A stretch of DNA of 64,000 nt from Symsagittifera roscoffensis. Lineage: Eukaryota; Xenacoelomorpha; Acoela; Convolutidae. The stretch's first letter is position 1, and each line of letters begins with the position of its first letter. The translations under genes were made by a program, and so were the position numbers. The stretch is from the NCBI RefSeq assembly GCF_963678635.1, contig NC_087064.1:28438189-28502188 (forward strand). Reading direction: 5' to 3'. The notes below the pieces were generated by a model. It did no database searches and had not been told where the DNA came from. It was given only the letters and a program-made list of their open reading frames with translations. This document shows positions 41,677 through 53,285 of this stretch, piece after piece.

Positions 41677-43740
41677 TCAGGCGATGCTGAAGTAGTATTT
41701 CTTGTGAAGATGCACCATTATCTCAGTTTCTGCGAAGACCACGTGTAGGATAGCGTACAATTCCCTTGGGCTCAATTTCCCCCTGTTTGGGTCATACACC
41801 GGCATTGAGACCTCCGTTATCCCTCTTTCAATCATGAAGTCTCGTAGTCTTGTTAGTGCCAACATCACGTGTTCGGGATCGATCGTGTTCCTGTCATTGA
41901 CCCTCGTCACTAGGAAGCACAGGTTTTTGCCCGGGACTTGTGCTACTGATGTTGGAAGCGCGGCCATTCCTCCCAGTCCCGGTCTCTGTCTAAACAGAAA
42001 CTCCACGTTCTGGTATTCTCTCTTGAAGTCTGCTTCCAGTCTTGATTTGAAACTCATGTCCGCCGTGATACAGATTGCGCTAGTCCTGTCTGACAGAATG
42101 AAGTCACTATCCGTTATCAGGATATTCTCTGAGTATTCGTTTGGTATTTCAAACTTCGTTTTGAAATTCCGTCCTATGGTAGGCTCGGCCTCCTCCCCTT
42201 CCAGCTCCAGTCCGCACTTTTCTCTCACTTCTCTGAGTTTCTTTATCATCAAATTTTCGGTGTGGGTAAGTCCTACCCCCACTCCCCGGACAAAAATATT
42301 TATCGACGTCCCCGTCGATGATGCTGGGTCTGAATTATCTGGCGGAATGTCGAGCGGGCTCTCTGTCGCCGTCCAGCCGAAAAGAGGATCCTTCGTTTTC
42401 ATGTACTTCCCGGCTGATATGTCAACTTGCTGTATGCTCTGTCCTTCCTCGCTTTCGTTCTTGACATCGCGCATCCATTCTAATATCCTCAGGTTCGTAT
42501 TTTCCCTCCTATCTATCTCGCTCTGTTCTAAATCCGTCTCTCGCTCCGGCGTCGAGTAGTCTTCCTGTGGGTAGTGTTCATTATCGTCGATGATCTGCCA
42601 TTCACCAACCGCCGCCAGCTCGCCCACACTTATTAGTTCTTTGCTTAGGTTATCGGGCTGTATCTTGTCGATCAGGAAATCGTCCCCGTACCTGTTGTAC
42701 CTCATGCCTGTGCGTTTGCGATTGCCACTCCTTGTCCCCGCTGGTATTGACAAGTCTGGTTCTGTCCACTTCGGCACCTCACCTTGATCCGGATCGTTCC
42801 AATCTTCCTCCACAGCTTCAGAGTCCGCGTCTATTTTTTCGTTGTCATCCAAACTCAAGTTTTCATTGCCATCATTTTTATCTCTGGTGCCTTTCTCGTT
42901 CACTTCACATGCTGGTTCCACCAGTAGGTACTCTAGTCCCTCCATGTCTTTTGGTACACACCGGTCCTCTGGGGATGGGATATGAGGCTTCAGGTTCTCA
43001 TAATGTGCTGCTCGCCCAGTACTCAAGCGGTAGAACCGTCCTTGTTGATGTACTTCAGTTATCATGAATGGTCCTCTCCATTTCTTGAGTAGTTTCTTCG
43101 TCCCCTTGGGCGGTATCACATTCTGGAAAACCCACACATACTGGCCCACTTCATATGGTTTCGCCTGTAATATTTTTTCATCATATTTCTTGCGCTGTCT
43201 CATTTGTGCCTGCGCAGTGTTCCTCCTGCACAGCTCGTTATTTTCCTGCTGTCTCCTGATCGCCTCTTTCACGTAAGCTTGAGGTGACGTCCTCTTTCCT
43301 TCATACTCCGGGTAAAAGAACGTCAGGGGCATCGCTCTCTCTTTGCCTGTCAACATCATGAATGGGCTGATTCCCGTAGTTGAGTGTTGAGTACTGTTGT
43401 ATGCCCCTACGACTTGAGGCAGATACTTATCCCAGTCCGTCATGTATCTAGAGCAGTATACCCTTAGCATGTTCACCAACGTTCTGTTCTGTCTCTCTAC
43501 CAGTCCGTTGGTCTGAGGGTGGTGGGTAGTTGAGTGTGCTTGAGCTATGTGTGACCTCTTCATTAATTCCTTAGTCAAGTCCCCCACAAAGGCTTTGCCG
43601 TTGTCTGACTGAAAAGTCATTGGACAACCATACCTTGATATCCAATGGGTTATCAAGTGGTCACAAGTCTCCTCTGCCGAAGCTGTTTGACACGGCACCG
43701 CCTCTGCCAGCTTTGTGAAGTGATCAATTATAACCAGTAT
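41677..43740 (-). CDS. Integrase core and macro-like domain of element B
   Basis: A 673-codon frame (43698-41677), preceded by a single stop at about 43750 that cuts it from the upstream integrase half. It holds the last two catalytic residues of the DDE core (SDNGKAF, GLVERQNR), the KKLLKKWRGPFMITEV C-terminal integrase motif, a linker of about 150 residues with GTRSGNRKRTGMRY, and the macro-like domain (CITADMSFKSRLEADFKR to EIMVHLHKKYYFS). This is the best evidence that the macro-like domain is fused to Pol. In A the same linker is partly deleted. The key Asp and glycine loops of active macro domains are missing, as in A. Confidence 0.8.
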   Translation of the reverse strand: MLVIIDHFTKLAEAVPCQTASAEETCDHLITHWISRYGCPMTFQSDNGKAFVGDLTKELMKRSHIAQAHSTTHHPQTNGLVERQNRTLVNMLRVYCSRYMTDWDKYLPQVVGAYNSTQHSTTGISPFMMLTGKERAMPLTFFYPEYEGKRTSPQAYVKEAIRRQQENNELCRRNTAQAQMRQRKKYDEKILQAKPYEVGQYVWVFQNVIPPKGTKKLLKKWRGPFMITEVHQQGRFYRLSTGRAAHYENLKPHIPSPEDRCVPKDMEGLEYLLVEPACEVNEKGTRDKNDGNENLSLDDNEKIDADSEAVEEDWNDPDQGEVPKWTEPDLSIPAGTRSGNRKRTGMRYNRYGDDFLIDKIQPDNLSKELISVGELAAVGEWQIIDDNEHYPQEDYSTPERETDLEQSEIDRRENTNLRILEWMRDVKNESEEGQSIQQVDISAGKYMKTKDPLFGWTATESPLDIPPDNSDPASSTGTSINIFVRGVGVGLTHTENLMIKKLREVREKCGLELEGEEAEPTIGRNFKTKFEIPNEYSENILITDSDFILSDRTSAICITADMSFKSRLEADFKREYQNVEFLFRQRPGLGGMAALPTSVAQVPGKNLCFLVTRVNDRNTIDPEHVMLALTRLRDFMIERGITEVSMPVYDPNRGKLSPRELYAILHVVFAETEIMVHLHKKYYFSIA

Positions 43741-44625
43741 CTGGTTATTTCATGAGTCCGTCATACAGATCTTTTGATGGTCTATTTGCACCACTTCGTT
43801 AAATTCCGAGCTTTCCACCGACTTGAGTGGGAATTTCATCTTCCTAGGGTCTTTCACTTGCAAACATGCCAGGCATGCATTCACCCACCTCTCACAGGCT
43901 TTCCTCAATCCTGGCCAATCGAACCTGTGAAGTATTCTTTGTTGCACTTTGTCTATCCCCTGGTGCCCCATTTGATCATGTGATCTGAACAGCACCTCTG
44001 TCTGATATAATTGTGGTAGTATGATGAGGTTGTGCTTGTGTAATATCTTGTCTTCTTCTTTTCTCTTGCATGCTACAACCCCATCAGCCGTGTGATAGAG
44101 TAACTCTTTCCTCTCTTTGTAGAACTGGCTCAGGATCTTGTAGCTGTCTTCCTCAGGTTCCCCTTTCTCCTTAGACCCCGTTCGGATCCATTTGGAGAGA
44201 TTGCTTGTCATCTTGTCATTCTTCTGGGCTCTTACCAGGTCCGACAGCCTGTATCTCGCTCTGACGTGTTCCTTCAGCGCCATGATCTGCCCATTCGTCT
44301 CCCCAGGGTTGTGGACGTCGTCATTCAGCTTCACGCATACTATCCTTCTCACCACCTTCATGTCGTCTTCCGGCACCAGATTTGTTCTCACATTCGAATT
44401 GCATGATAGCTCCCTGAATGGCTTCCTCGAAACTGCAATCCTTTCAAGTTCTTCACCACCTCGTATCTCCTGCATGTCCAAGTTGAAGGTTCCTGAGGAC
44501 GGATCTGTTTGTAGTTCCCTGTCGTGGTGTCTAATCTTTTCTTCTGCCAATATCATGTAGAGACTATCTTGATTGTCACTACTCGCTTCCGAATCCACAT
44601 CCCACATTTTACACTCCCCGGACAA
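43741..44625 (-). CDS. Linker and integrase N-terminus of element B
   Basis: A 291-codon frame covers the acidic spacer (EEKIRHHDRELQTD) and the integrase HHCC finger (HDQMGHQGIDKVQ and CLACLQVK). It ends at a stop just after ICMTDS, at the first catalytic strand. The frame continues without shift into the next segment, so one nonsense mutation separates them. Confidence 0.8.
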
Positions 44626-45842
44626 ATTTTCTCCTTCAGTTTTTCTTCTTCTGTGGACGTGGACCGCTCCTAGGACTCTTGACCTGGTCCCAGGTATTCA
44701 GCTTCTTCCTTGAATTCCACTCTCTTTCTCCTGACTCTAGTCTGTTCAAGTAATTCAGCTGGGATCTTTTCAACCAGTGACTGCACCACTTCCTTCCCAT
44801 CTAGATTAGTCACCTGCGAGGTGTTTCTATCACTAGCTGTTCCGTTCTTCCGCAGTATTGTGACCTCAGGTTCCTCTCTACAGTTTTCTTGACTCACGGG
44901 CTTATCATCTGCTAGTCTCTCGAGTAACCCCTTTAAGTCCTCGTCTATTTGTGCTTCCCCCGTTTCTACTTGGTTGAGATCGTAGCCTTTTGCTTTGAGC
45001 GTCTCCCTCACGATCTTTGACTTAAGCATTATTCCTATAGGCATCCCTCGGTTCTTTCTTAAGATTGTTTTCTTCGTGGTTTCCTTTGGTAACTCGGAGT
45101 GATTTTCTATCGGTTTGCCTGATTTGTCCAACCATCTCGTGAGAGGAAGACTGTCATACGTTTCCTTGTCCATGAAAGAGAAGTCATCTTTGATTTCAGG
45201 TCTATCTGCTTCCCTCTGTTCTTGTCTCTCGTAGAACTTCGTCTTCTTGCTCAAGCTGTCAGCATTTTGATGTTTATCTCGAGTTCTGTGCTCAATTATC
45301 ATATTGTATCCGTCCAGGCGAACTATCCACCTCCCAATGTAACTTTGGTCCATTGAGTACGTGTTCAGCCAGCTTAATGCCCGGTTGTCGACTCGCAACT
45401 TGAATGGCTCGCTGCCTAGGTATGCCCTATATTTCTCGACAAAGGTAACCACCGCGAACATCTCTGCTTTCGGTGCTCCGTACTTCATTTCCGCGTCACT
45501 TAGGACTTTGCTCCCGTACGCTATCGGTCTCAAGACTGTCTTCCCGTTCCACTCTTGTTCTTGGTGGAGGACTGCAGATATCGCTACTACCGACGCGTCC
45601 GTATCCAGTACGTACATCCCCTTCTCTGTTGGCATCCCTAGTACTGGTGCCTCGCACAACTCTTTCTTTATTCTCTGAAATGACTCTTCTGCTGCGTTAT
45701 TCCAAGTGAACTTCTTGCCCTTGTGCCTCATTAACTGTTGCATCGGATAAACCTTGTCTGCATAGCCTTTGACAAATTTCCTATAGTAGTTTGCAAAACC
45801 CAGGAAGCTCATCAATTGGTTTCCGTTTTTGGCGATTTCCAA
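44626..45842 (-). CDS. RNase H and start of linker, element B
   Basis: 390 codons (45842-44670) from GNQLMSFLGFANYYRKF through VLDTDASVVAISAVLHQEQ (RNase H) and HQNADSLSKK to the acidic linker. A frameshift near 44660 breaks the linker. The start lies inside the region shared with RT, at the same -1 frame step seen in A. Confidence 0.85.
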
Positions 45843-46740
45843 GTTAGAACTGCTTCTTTTGCGTCTGGATCTCGTCTGATGCCGTGTCTGTCCACCATCC
45901 TGCCCAAGTATTTTATCGAGTCCTTGAGTATCTCATACTTTGATGGTTTGCACTTCAGCCCCGACCTTTTCGTACACGCAAATACTTCGTCAAGTCTCTC
46001 AATGTGGTCCTCTAGTGTGGGTGTCGCTATTACCACGTCATCCACATAGCATATTACCAGATTGCCATACTTCTTCGTCACGCCTATCAGCGCGAGTGCC
46101 ATCAACCGCTGAAACGTGGCAGTGGCATTGCAAAATCCAAACGGCATCCGTTTCCATTGAAACAGACCCAACTCGCAGGCAAACCCTGTCTTGTCCCTGT
46201 CCTGCTTCCTCAGCGGTATCTGCCAAAAATTCGAGCCTAAATCAAGAGTCGTAAAAAATTTTGCTTCACCTAACTTCGAGAGGCTCTCATCAATCCTAGG
46301 TATGGGATATGCATCCTTCACCGTGACGGAGTTCAGGTATCTAAAGTCACAACAAAACCTCAATTGGTCGCCTTTCTTTTTGGCCCTCACTACTCCACAC
46401 GCCCACGGTGATTTGGATGGTTCTATCATGTCATACTCTAGTAGCGTTTCAATCTCCTTTCTACACGCATCCGATTTGTGTGGGGTCATGCGCCTCGCCC
46501 CCTCCCTGTGCGGTATTGCGTTTTCCTCAAGTTCTATTTCATGCTCAACAAAATTGCAACACCCGATGTCTGTCTTAAGTCTTGAAAAAACTTCTTCGTT
46601 CCGTTCTAGTACGTCCTTGATGGCTTCGAGCTGTTCGTCCGTTAACTTGCCTCTTAAGTGTTCAATTTCCGGTAGGACCGGTTTATCACTCTGTATTTCA
46701 TCTAGTGTGGGCCGTTCCGGGAAATTCGAACAGCTCGATA
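45812..46740 (-). CDS. Reverse transcriptase of element B
   Basis: The clear RT frame runs from 46489 (MTPHKSDACRKEIETLLEYD) to 45812, with FCCDFRYLNSVTVKDAYPIP, TTLDLGSNFWQIPLRKQD (motif A), MPFGFCNATATFQRLM (motif B) and YVDDVVIATPTLEDH (motif C). The connector before it (46489-46740) is present with one stop, as in A. All three catalytic aspartates are visible, so B's RT is better preserved than A's. It has lost the protease upstream by deletion. Confidence 0.85.
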
Positions 46741-49608
46741 GTCCATCGTCTGTCCGATCGATCTCACTTTCAACTCTTCTCTCCCCACGTAGATTTGCCC
46801 AATTAAGTCTTCATCACATGTTATCATTGTTTTCGTATAGATGTTGATTCCATCTATATTTAGCATCACCTCATGTGGACCATAAGCTTCTGTGTACCTG
46901 TTATCAACTCGTACCGACTTGCTACCCCCTCTCGTGAGTATTGCCCTCAATGCTCTAGAAGTCGTTTGTGGGCTTATACAACCCAAGTAATCTGCGTACA
47001 CACCAATGTGCATTATTGTCTGGTCACTTGGTTCGCTCAAGTTTCTCGTTACTTCATGGCCGCCCATAGTGATTATTGACATTATTCTTGCCCCAATCTT
47101 TGTTATGCCAAATGGTTTTCCTGTAACCATTTTTACAGTGTTGCAGTTTCCATTTTTTGTCGACCCCTCAGCAGCTTCTGGTTTTGTTTGTGCGCAATTT
47201 AATGTTTCGTTCATTCTCTGTCTTTGGATCTCTTGCTTCAACCGTTGTTCTATTTCTTTCGCTGCCAGGTCTTGTTTCACTTTTTTGATGGCCTCCGCTG
47301 CCGCCTTCTCATAATCTATTTCTTGTGCGTTCTTCGCCGTGGCCTCTACTGCACTATTACATTGTGATACAGCTTTCACTGTTTTCGTCGGTAGCTCCGC
47401 ATTTGGCCTTTCTAGGTCTTTCTTCTCAAATTCATCTTGTCTGTTTCTTTGGTTCTGCACTGCTGCTAGCGCCAACTTGTGTTTTGGATGACTCTGGTTT
47501 TTGACCGCTTCCCAAAACAACGGACAGTCCATCCTGAAGTGCCCCTCTTGGTTGCAGAAGAAGCATCTTGCACCTATTTTGATGATCAAGCCACTATAGA
47601 ACTCGTGTTCTTCCATCTGGCTCATATCTTCTTCATCGGGTGCATATCCCAAACTCTTCATGCCCTGTTTGTATGTCGTGCAATCCGCCACATGATGATC
47701 CGCCGACCCGCAGTTAGCACATGACCTGCGTTTGTCCATGTCATCTCTGGGCTTGTACCATGACGACCTCTGTGGCTGACTTCCCCCTTGTGTGTTCCTG
47801 TTGTCTGAGTACGAGTATTTCTTGGGTTTCGTCAACATGTACTCTCTTGACTTCTGCCTCATCTCTTCTGGAGTTGGTGCACTGTCTTTCGATAATGTGT
47901 AGTACGTTGCTAACATCGTTCTCAAGTCATCACTCTTCACCCCATCAATGAACTTTGAGGCGATACTGAAGTTCCTTCGATTGGTAGATTCTTCCGGGTC
48001 ACTCCTTCTTCTCAAGCTCTCAAGATCATCTAGGAACCTGTCAATCGATTCATCGTCCCTTTGTCTCCTCTTCTCAAATCGCATCATCGCTTGGTGACCC
48101 TTCATGCCTGAGCCGAATCTAATTAACAATATTTCAAAGATTTTGTCCGCTGTGTCGCGTTCCTATTCTTTCTTCGCAACCACGCATTTCAATGCCGTAC
48201 CTTCCAGATTGCTCAGTATCGCTGTGCATGCTTGCCTCTCATCGTTCAAGTTGTCTTGTTCTAAGTGCAACCTCATGACTTCTACCCAGGTGTCAATGCA
48301 TCCATCTGAATCATCTTTGAACTCCTTCGGTTTCTTGAAGGTTTTCCTGGATTTGTTGCCTCCTCTGTCACTCGAGTCGGTGTTCCTCGTGGCGAAGGCT
48401 TCTAGCGTCCTGTTGATCATTTCTCAGGTGCTTGCCCAAGTCATGGCATCCGGTCCCACGTTGTTGTGAGTCGTGGAGTCCCCTGGACCACTAGTTGTGT
48501 TCACTGTTCCATTCTTTATAATGGCCCTGGCCCCCACCGGTGCCGTAATAGCGGCCTCCCTGGTTGCTGGTAACGGTGTTGACTGTCGTTTGTTCCTTTG
48601 AGGCTCCACGAATTCCACTCTATTACCTTGTGTCCTCTCTGCAGCTGGCCTGTCTTGTTGTGTTGAATTCCTAAGAATAGCGTCTAGCTTTGTCTGTATT
48701 GCACTTGAGCTCTCAGCCTGTTCCCTACTCATCGTATCCATTCTCGTTTCCAAACTCCCTAACTGGCAATTCACTGCGTCATATCGCTGCTTCATTTCCT
48801 GCATGTCCTTTCTGATGTTCTTCTCTCGCTCTTCATCAGTGGTTTCTACTTTGTCAGACATCTTCTGAAGCTTTTCCTCCGTCGCTCTCGCTAGATGGAA
48901 ATAGTTGTCCAAGTACTCATGTTTGTTGTGTCATATTTCTTTCTTTATCACATTTCTATCCTCTTCGCTGTGCTTCAGTTTCTCATCTATCTGATCTAGT
49001 TTCGCCATCAAGTCGCTTAACTCAAGAGTTGTCGTTCCATGGTCCGTTGTTGTCCTGTAGTTGATCGCTGGTCCCGATTTTCTCTGACCCTCGTTCTGAT
49101 CGATCTCTGTCGTTCTCGTGGATACTGTTCCGAATGTTTTGCTTTTCTCAACCTTCGTCTCTTCCACTGCTGCGTCCTTCGATCTCATTCCGACCATCAT
49201 TGCTAATCTTTCAGTAAAAGACGTTCTCTTTTGAGACTCATCCTTCACTGTTTCTTGCGTGTTGCCTGTTGTGTCTTCCGCGTTGTCTATCGGTGAGAAC
49301 TCTATGGGATTCGGGTTAGGTTCTTCCGCATTAGGCATTGGAGTTGACTCTGTCGTCTTCTTTCCTGCTTCATCCACACTTTGATCAGGTGTTTCTAGAT
49401 CAATCTCGATGGTGGGCTCTACTCGTTCCTCTTCTATGCCCTCTTTTGCTTTGTTCTCCGTGGTACTCCTCGTGCTGACCATACTAACTGAAAAGTTCTT
49501 CTTTGTTATCTTCGGACCCATTGATGTTGTTTTACGTAGCGACGAGTTATACTTTGTCTTCGCTTCGGTAGATCTCTTCTCAGCTACCGGTACCCTGCTC
49601 CGCCTCAT
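46702..49608 (-). pseudogene. Gag of element B, split by stops
   Basis: From 49608 (MRRSRVPVAEKRST) the frame is interrupted by single stops near 48930, 48423 and 48160 and otherwise stays readable. It contains a coiled coil, capsid-like helices and a 475-codon segment (48129-46702) with both CCHC knuckles (CANCGSADHHVADC, CFFCNQEGHFRMDC). A Lys/Gln/Glu-rich tail runs into the pre-protease linker. The segment ends in foreign frame after VRSIG, at the edge of the 860-bp deletion. It lacks the gag insertion found in A, so it shows the ancestral layout. Confidence 0.85.
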
Positions 49609-49854
49609 TATTTACAATTGTTACTATTTACAGTATTACTATCTACAAAATTCTACTCTAAAGTTAAAACCTCTTTTGAAAAAAAAAAATTTTCTAAAAA
49701 GAAATCAACGATTTGCTGAAAACAACTTTTCTTAAGCTCTTGAAAATTTTATGTGTTAGGATAGGATAGGGAATATGATCTTACAATTGGTTACTTCAAC
49801 CTGACTTAGTACTCTTTTAGTGCCCCCTTCCTATTACTCAGTGTTGTCCCAGTG

Positions 49855-50395
49855 CTTCTTGTTAGTATCCCAAGACTAATGTCCCAAGACCACTGTCCCA
49901 AGACTAATGTCCCAAGACCAACGTCCCAAGACTAACGTCCCAAGACCAATGGCCCAAGACCAACGTCCCAAGACTATTGTCCCAAGGCTAATGTCCCAAG
50001 ACCAATGGCCCAAGACCAACGTCCCAAGACTAACGTCCCAAGACCAACGTCCCAAGACTATTGTCCCAAGACCAATGGCCCAAGACCAACGTCCCAAGAC
50101 TATTGTCCCAAGGCTAATGTCCCAAGACTAACGTCCCAAGACCAATGGCCCAAGACCAACGTCCCAAGACTATTGTCCCAAGACCAATGTCCCAAGACCA
50201 ATGGCCCAAGACCAATGTCCCAAGACCACTGTCCCAAGACCAATGTCCCAAGACCACTGTCCCAAGACCAATGTCCCAAGACTGTTTCGTACCAAGACTG
50301 CTCTGGTCCAAGACTGTTCCAAGGCTGCACTGTCCCAAGACTATCCCAAGACTGTGTTGCCCCAAGACTTCTTCGGTACTGTCCCAAGACTCGTC
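49855..50395 (-). repeat. 14-bp minisatellite in B leader
   Basis: On the plus strand the units read CCCAAGACYAAYGT or CCCAAGACCAATGG, 14 bp each. On the element's own strand they read like A's GTCTTGGGACA units, but with ATTGGT/CGTTGGT/CAATAGT ends instead of A's AGTAGT/AGTGGT. The arrays have evidently been rebuilt independently since the copies separated. Confidence 0.95.
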
Positions 50396-51257
50396 ACTGA
50401 GTGTCTGGATATCGGGTCTCTTCTTCTTCGTTGTAGGGACTATTGAACCACTGTATCTTTTACCACCACTTGAGCTCTTGTAAAAATTTTCCCAAAATCC
50501 CTATCTTAATGGTCGAAACCCAAATATTGATCCAGTCTTTTCAGGCTATTTGAAACTCTAATTTCCCCGCAGGTGTCTTGTGATCACCTGTTCGTTAAAA
50601 TACCAACAACAATTTTCTTCCAAAACATAAAATTTTAAACTGGAAAAAATCTCAAAAACAGATGGGTGAATTCTCCTGAAATTCAAGATTGACTGATGTC
50701 AATCTTTGTCCGAAAAAATGTCTGGTACCCGATTGCCACGCGTTTTCCTCCCCCCTGCTAGCGATCTTATGGGGTATCACAAAAACTGTCTATGTCCGTT
50801 CCCCCCTACCGATCCGACCAGGGTACCTACCTTAACCTGATTCTAATTTTGGATATCCGCTTCCTGTAACCAACGCGTGTAAATATCTAATGTAACTAAG
50901 TCGACGATGCCGAGCAATTAGTTACTCTAATGTCCCCCCTTTTTACAATTTATAACCGCTAACCTCTAACTTAACCAGCCCCCCTTCTAACCTCCCCCCT
51001 CTTTAGCCCCCCTCTTAAGCCGAAAAATCCCTTAAGCGCCGGGTGCTAAACCTCTCGAGAGAAAACCGTAGACCTGTTTCCAGGCCTGCTTGTGCAAAAA
51101 CTTCCTTAAAACAATGGGACTCCGCTTATCCAATTTTACACTTATCTCCTATAATGTAATGTGGATTCTAACGATATCCGTTGCCCAACTTGAGAACACC
51201 CCTATGCGTCCTCTTGTGGTAATCCTGTGCTGGTTGTCTCTGTTCTGCACTTGACAG

Positions 51258-51455
51258 CAGCACACTTTCCCACTTGGCTGGTCACCTCTTCCAGTCAAGT
51301 CTCCTAGTGGTCCGTTTCGATCCTTGTGAGCCACTTTCCCACTCGACTTTCCCACTCCCTTTCCAGTCAAGTCTCCCAGTGGTCAGGTTCGATCCTTGTG
51401 AACCACTTTCCCACTCGACTGGTCAGCTCTTCCAGTCAAATCTCCTAGTGGTCCG
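51258..51455 (-). repeat. 70-bp tandem repeat in B leader
   Basis: Counterpart of 25407-25600 in A: repeated TTCCAGTCAAGTCTCC and CCACTTTCCCACTYG words on the plus strand. The units are more diverged and one is shortened. Confidence 0.75.
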
Positions 51456-51507
51456 GCTAGGTTAAAATCTGTCTGAAAACCCTTAACAACGCCCCCACTC
51501 GGGCACC

Positions 51508-53285
51508 TTTTCAGAGTCACTGGTTTAAATTGCTAGATTGATCGAAACGATCGGTCTTATAAAACAGTATGGGTATACTATTTAATTAATATAAAGGTTT
51601 GATCCAAATGATCTGGCATCAAAGTCACTGTCTTTTCGTTTTATGGTTTTTGTTTCTTTTTCTATACTTCTTTTCTTGTTTTTGTTTCGCTTTTTGTCTT
51701 TTTGCTCGTGTTTTTGTCCCCCTAATTACCCCCCTTACTCGGTTAGCTAGGCCTCGTTCGGAGAGCGTACCAGGAAGTTTTCTCAAGTTTTCTTAAAAAG
51801 CTATCACGGTACAACCGGAAGGTTTACACGTTCCCGCTGAACCGTACCACCGGTACTCTAGAATGGGCATGCAGCCCGGAGCTGTGTCAAGTGGGTTCGA
51901 CTCCGTAGTCATGATGTCGTAAAAACACCCCGGAGCGCCATAAAAACACTATGTAACAGTCGCCTAGTTTAGTCACACATGAGGCTTAAGAAAATAGGCC
52001 CTAAAACCATTGGCTCAAGAGTCAGGGACACTATCTCTTGTGTTTTTCTACCTCAAGAACGGTCGGAGCCAATTCGGTTCGCTTGCGACATGAGACTAGA
52101 ACCCGTTACAGCTTAAAGGCTACTACCAAAATATCCCCCCACTCTAAAAAACAAAAACGTCCCCATACTTAGGTCTCAAAATACCCAAAATACGCGAACG
52201 TCGTTAAAAACAGGGTCGGAACAATCCGTTAAGTTACTTTTTATTGGACAGTGGAACTTTGATCCATTTCAGATGGATCAACCTAAAACTCACCTTATCT
52301 CAACATAACAATCATAAAACACACTCGAGAAATTTAAATTGGGGACTCACATGTTGATGCACTCGAGTACAAGGAGTAATTAAATTGGTAAGCAACTCAA
52401 GAATTAGATAATATAACTAAATAAGTTTAATACTGGTCAGTTTTGGTAACAGAAGTAAATTCTGGCTCTAGAATTGGAGTTTTTATATGAACCATTGGGA
52501 CACTCAAGCTGTCCACCTTTCCATTGAAGGCTCACTCTAGTTTGTTCCGAATCGTTGTTCTCTCTTCTTTTTATTATCTCTCTTCCTATTCCGGGATAAG
52601 ACAGCTCTACTCGTGTCCTATTTTATATCTGGAAATTGCGAATAGCAATTTCCCGCTGTTTTTCTTGAGTAATTTCCAGCAATTGTAAATTCGGTCGTTC
52701 TGATTTTTCACTTTCTGTTTTCAGTTGGTACGAGAAAACTGAGCATGACAGGCTCTATTCGAAATTTTGAAAATTAAAATTCCACTCCAAAATTACGTAT
52801 TTTCGTGTTTCTCAAGGTCAAACTTCCAGACATGACCGACTGGCACATACTCCCCGGACTCAAGATCGATGTCCTCATTGCGTGCTGTCGTTGTCAGTGA
52901 ATCCCCAGAAGCCCGAGTGTCACTCAAGATACAGTGCCAGTGGTCATTTACAGAAGTATGCAGCAGACTCAAGTTTATCTACCTTCCAAAATTCACGACC
53001 ATATAAAATTTTTACACTATCGCTAAACAGCAATCAAAATCTGCACACACCTGCACCTTATGAATTCCCGCTTTTTAAGCTGGTGATTTAAAATTTCTTT
53101 TGTCCTATTCAATCAGGAAATTGTCATGCAGCATTTTGATTTATATAATAGATCTAGCATATTAATAACATTATCTTATTCGTTAAAATTTCTTTTTCGT
53201 GAACCCAGATTTCATCCGAGTTCACCCTCGAGCCCCTTCCCTCTCAAGACTCAAGACTCTAGAATTTTCCTTTTGAGCCACTGGC
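51508..53285 (-). repeat. Full terminal (LTR-like) region between copies C and B
   Basis: It spans from the stop of copy C's last ORF to the PBS-like site of B, about 1.8 kb. The half 52725-53285 is repeated at 37900-38460 in the same orientation, and the other half is the reverse complement of 24160-25350. On the plus strand a strong acceptor-like TTTCTGTTTTCAG ends at 52724, exactly where the copy at 37900 begins. LTR identity is inferred from the flanking repeat structure. Confidence 0.6.

Larger units (their letters stand above)
49609..51490 (-). other. Leader of element B, including tandem repeats
   Basis: Mirror of A's leader. Apart from the two tandem arrays (listed separately) it contains C-rich blocks on the plus strand (50940-51060) and no conserved ORF. 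The PBS-like site is at 51491-51507. Confidence 0.6.
37900..53285 (-). mobile_element. Ty3/gypsy element B, minus strand
   Basis: The same layout as A in opposite orientation: terminal region (53285-51508), PBS-like site, leader repeats, gag, RT, RNase H, integrase plus macro-like domain, then a different last ORF and a truncated terminal region. Main lesions: stops in gag, an internal deletion of about 860 bp removing the protease, one stop in integrase, one stop and a 59-bp deletion in the last ORF. It shares its upstream terminal region with copy C, as in tandem elements that arise by recombination between LTRs. Confidence 0.85.

Noticed and set aside
41834-42559. 241-codon plus-strand frame opposite the macro-like domain, Ser/Leu-rich; likewise 35541-36323
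   Set aside because: Antisense shadows of conserved pol coding sequence; their presence in both arms follows from the homology.
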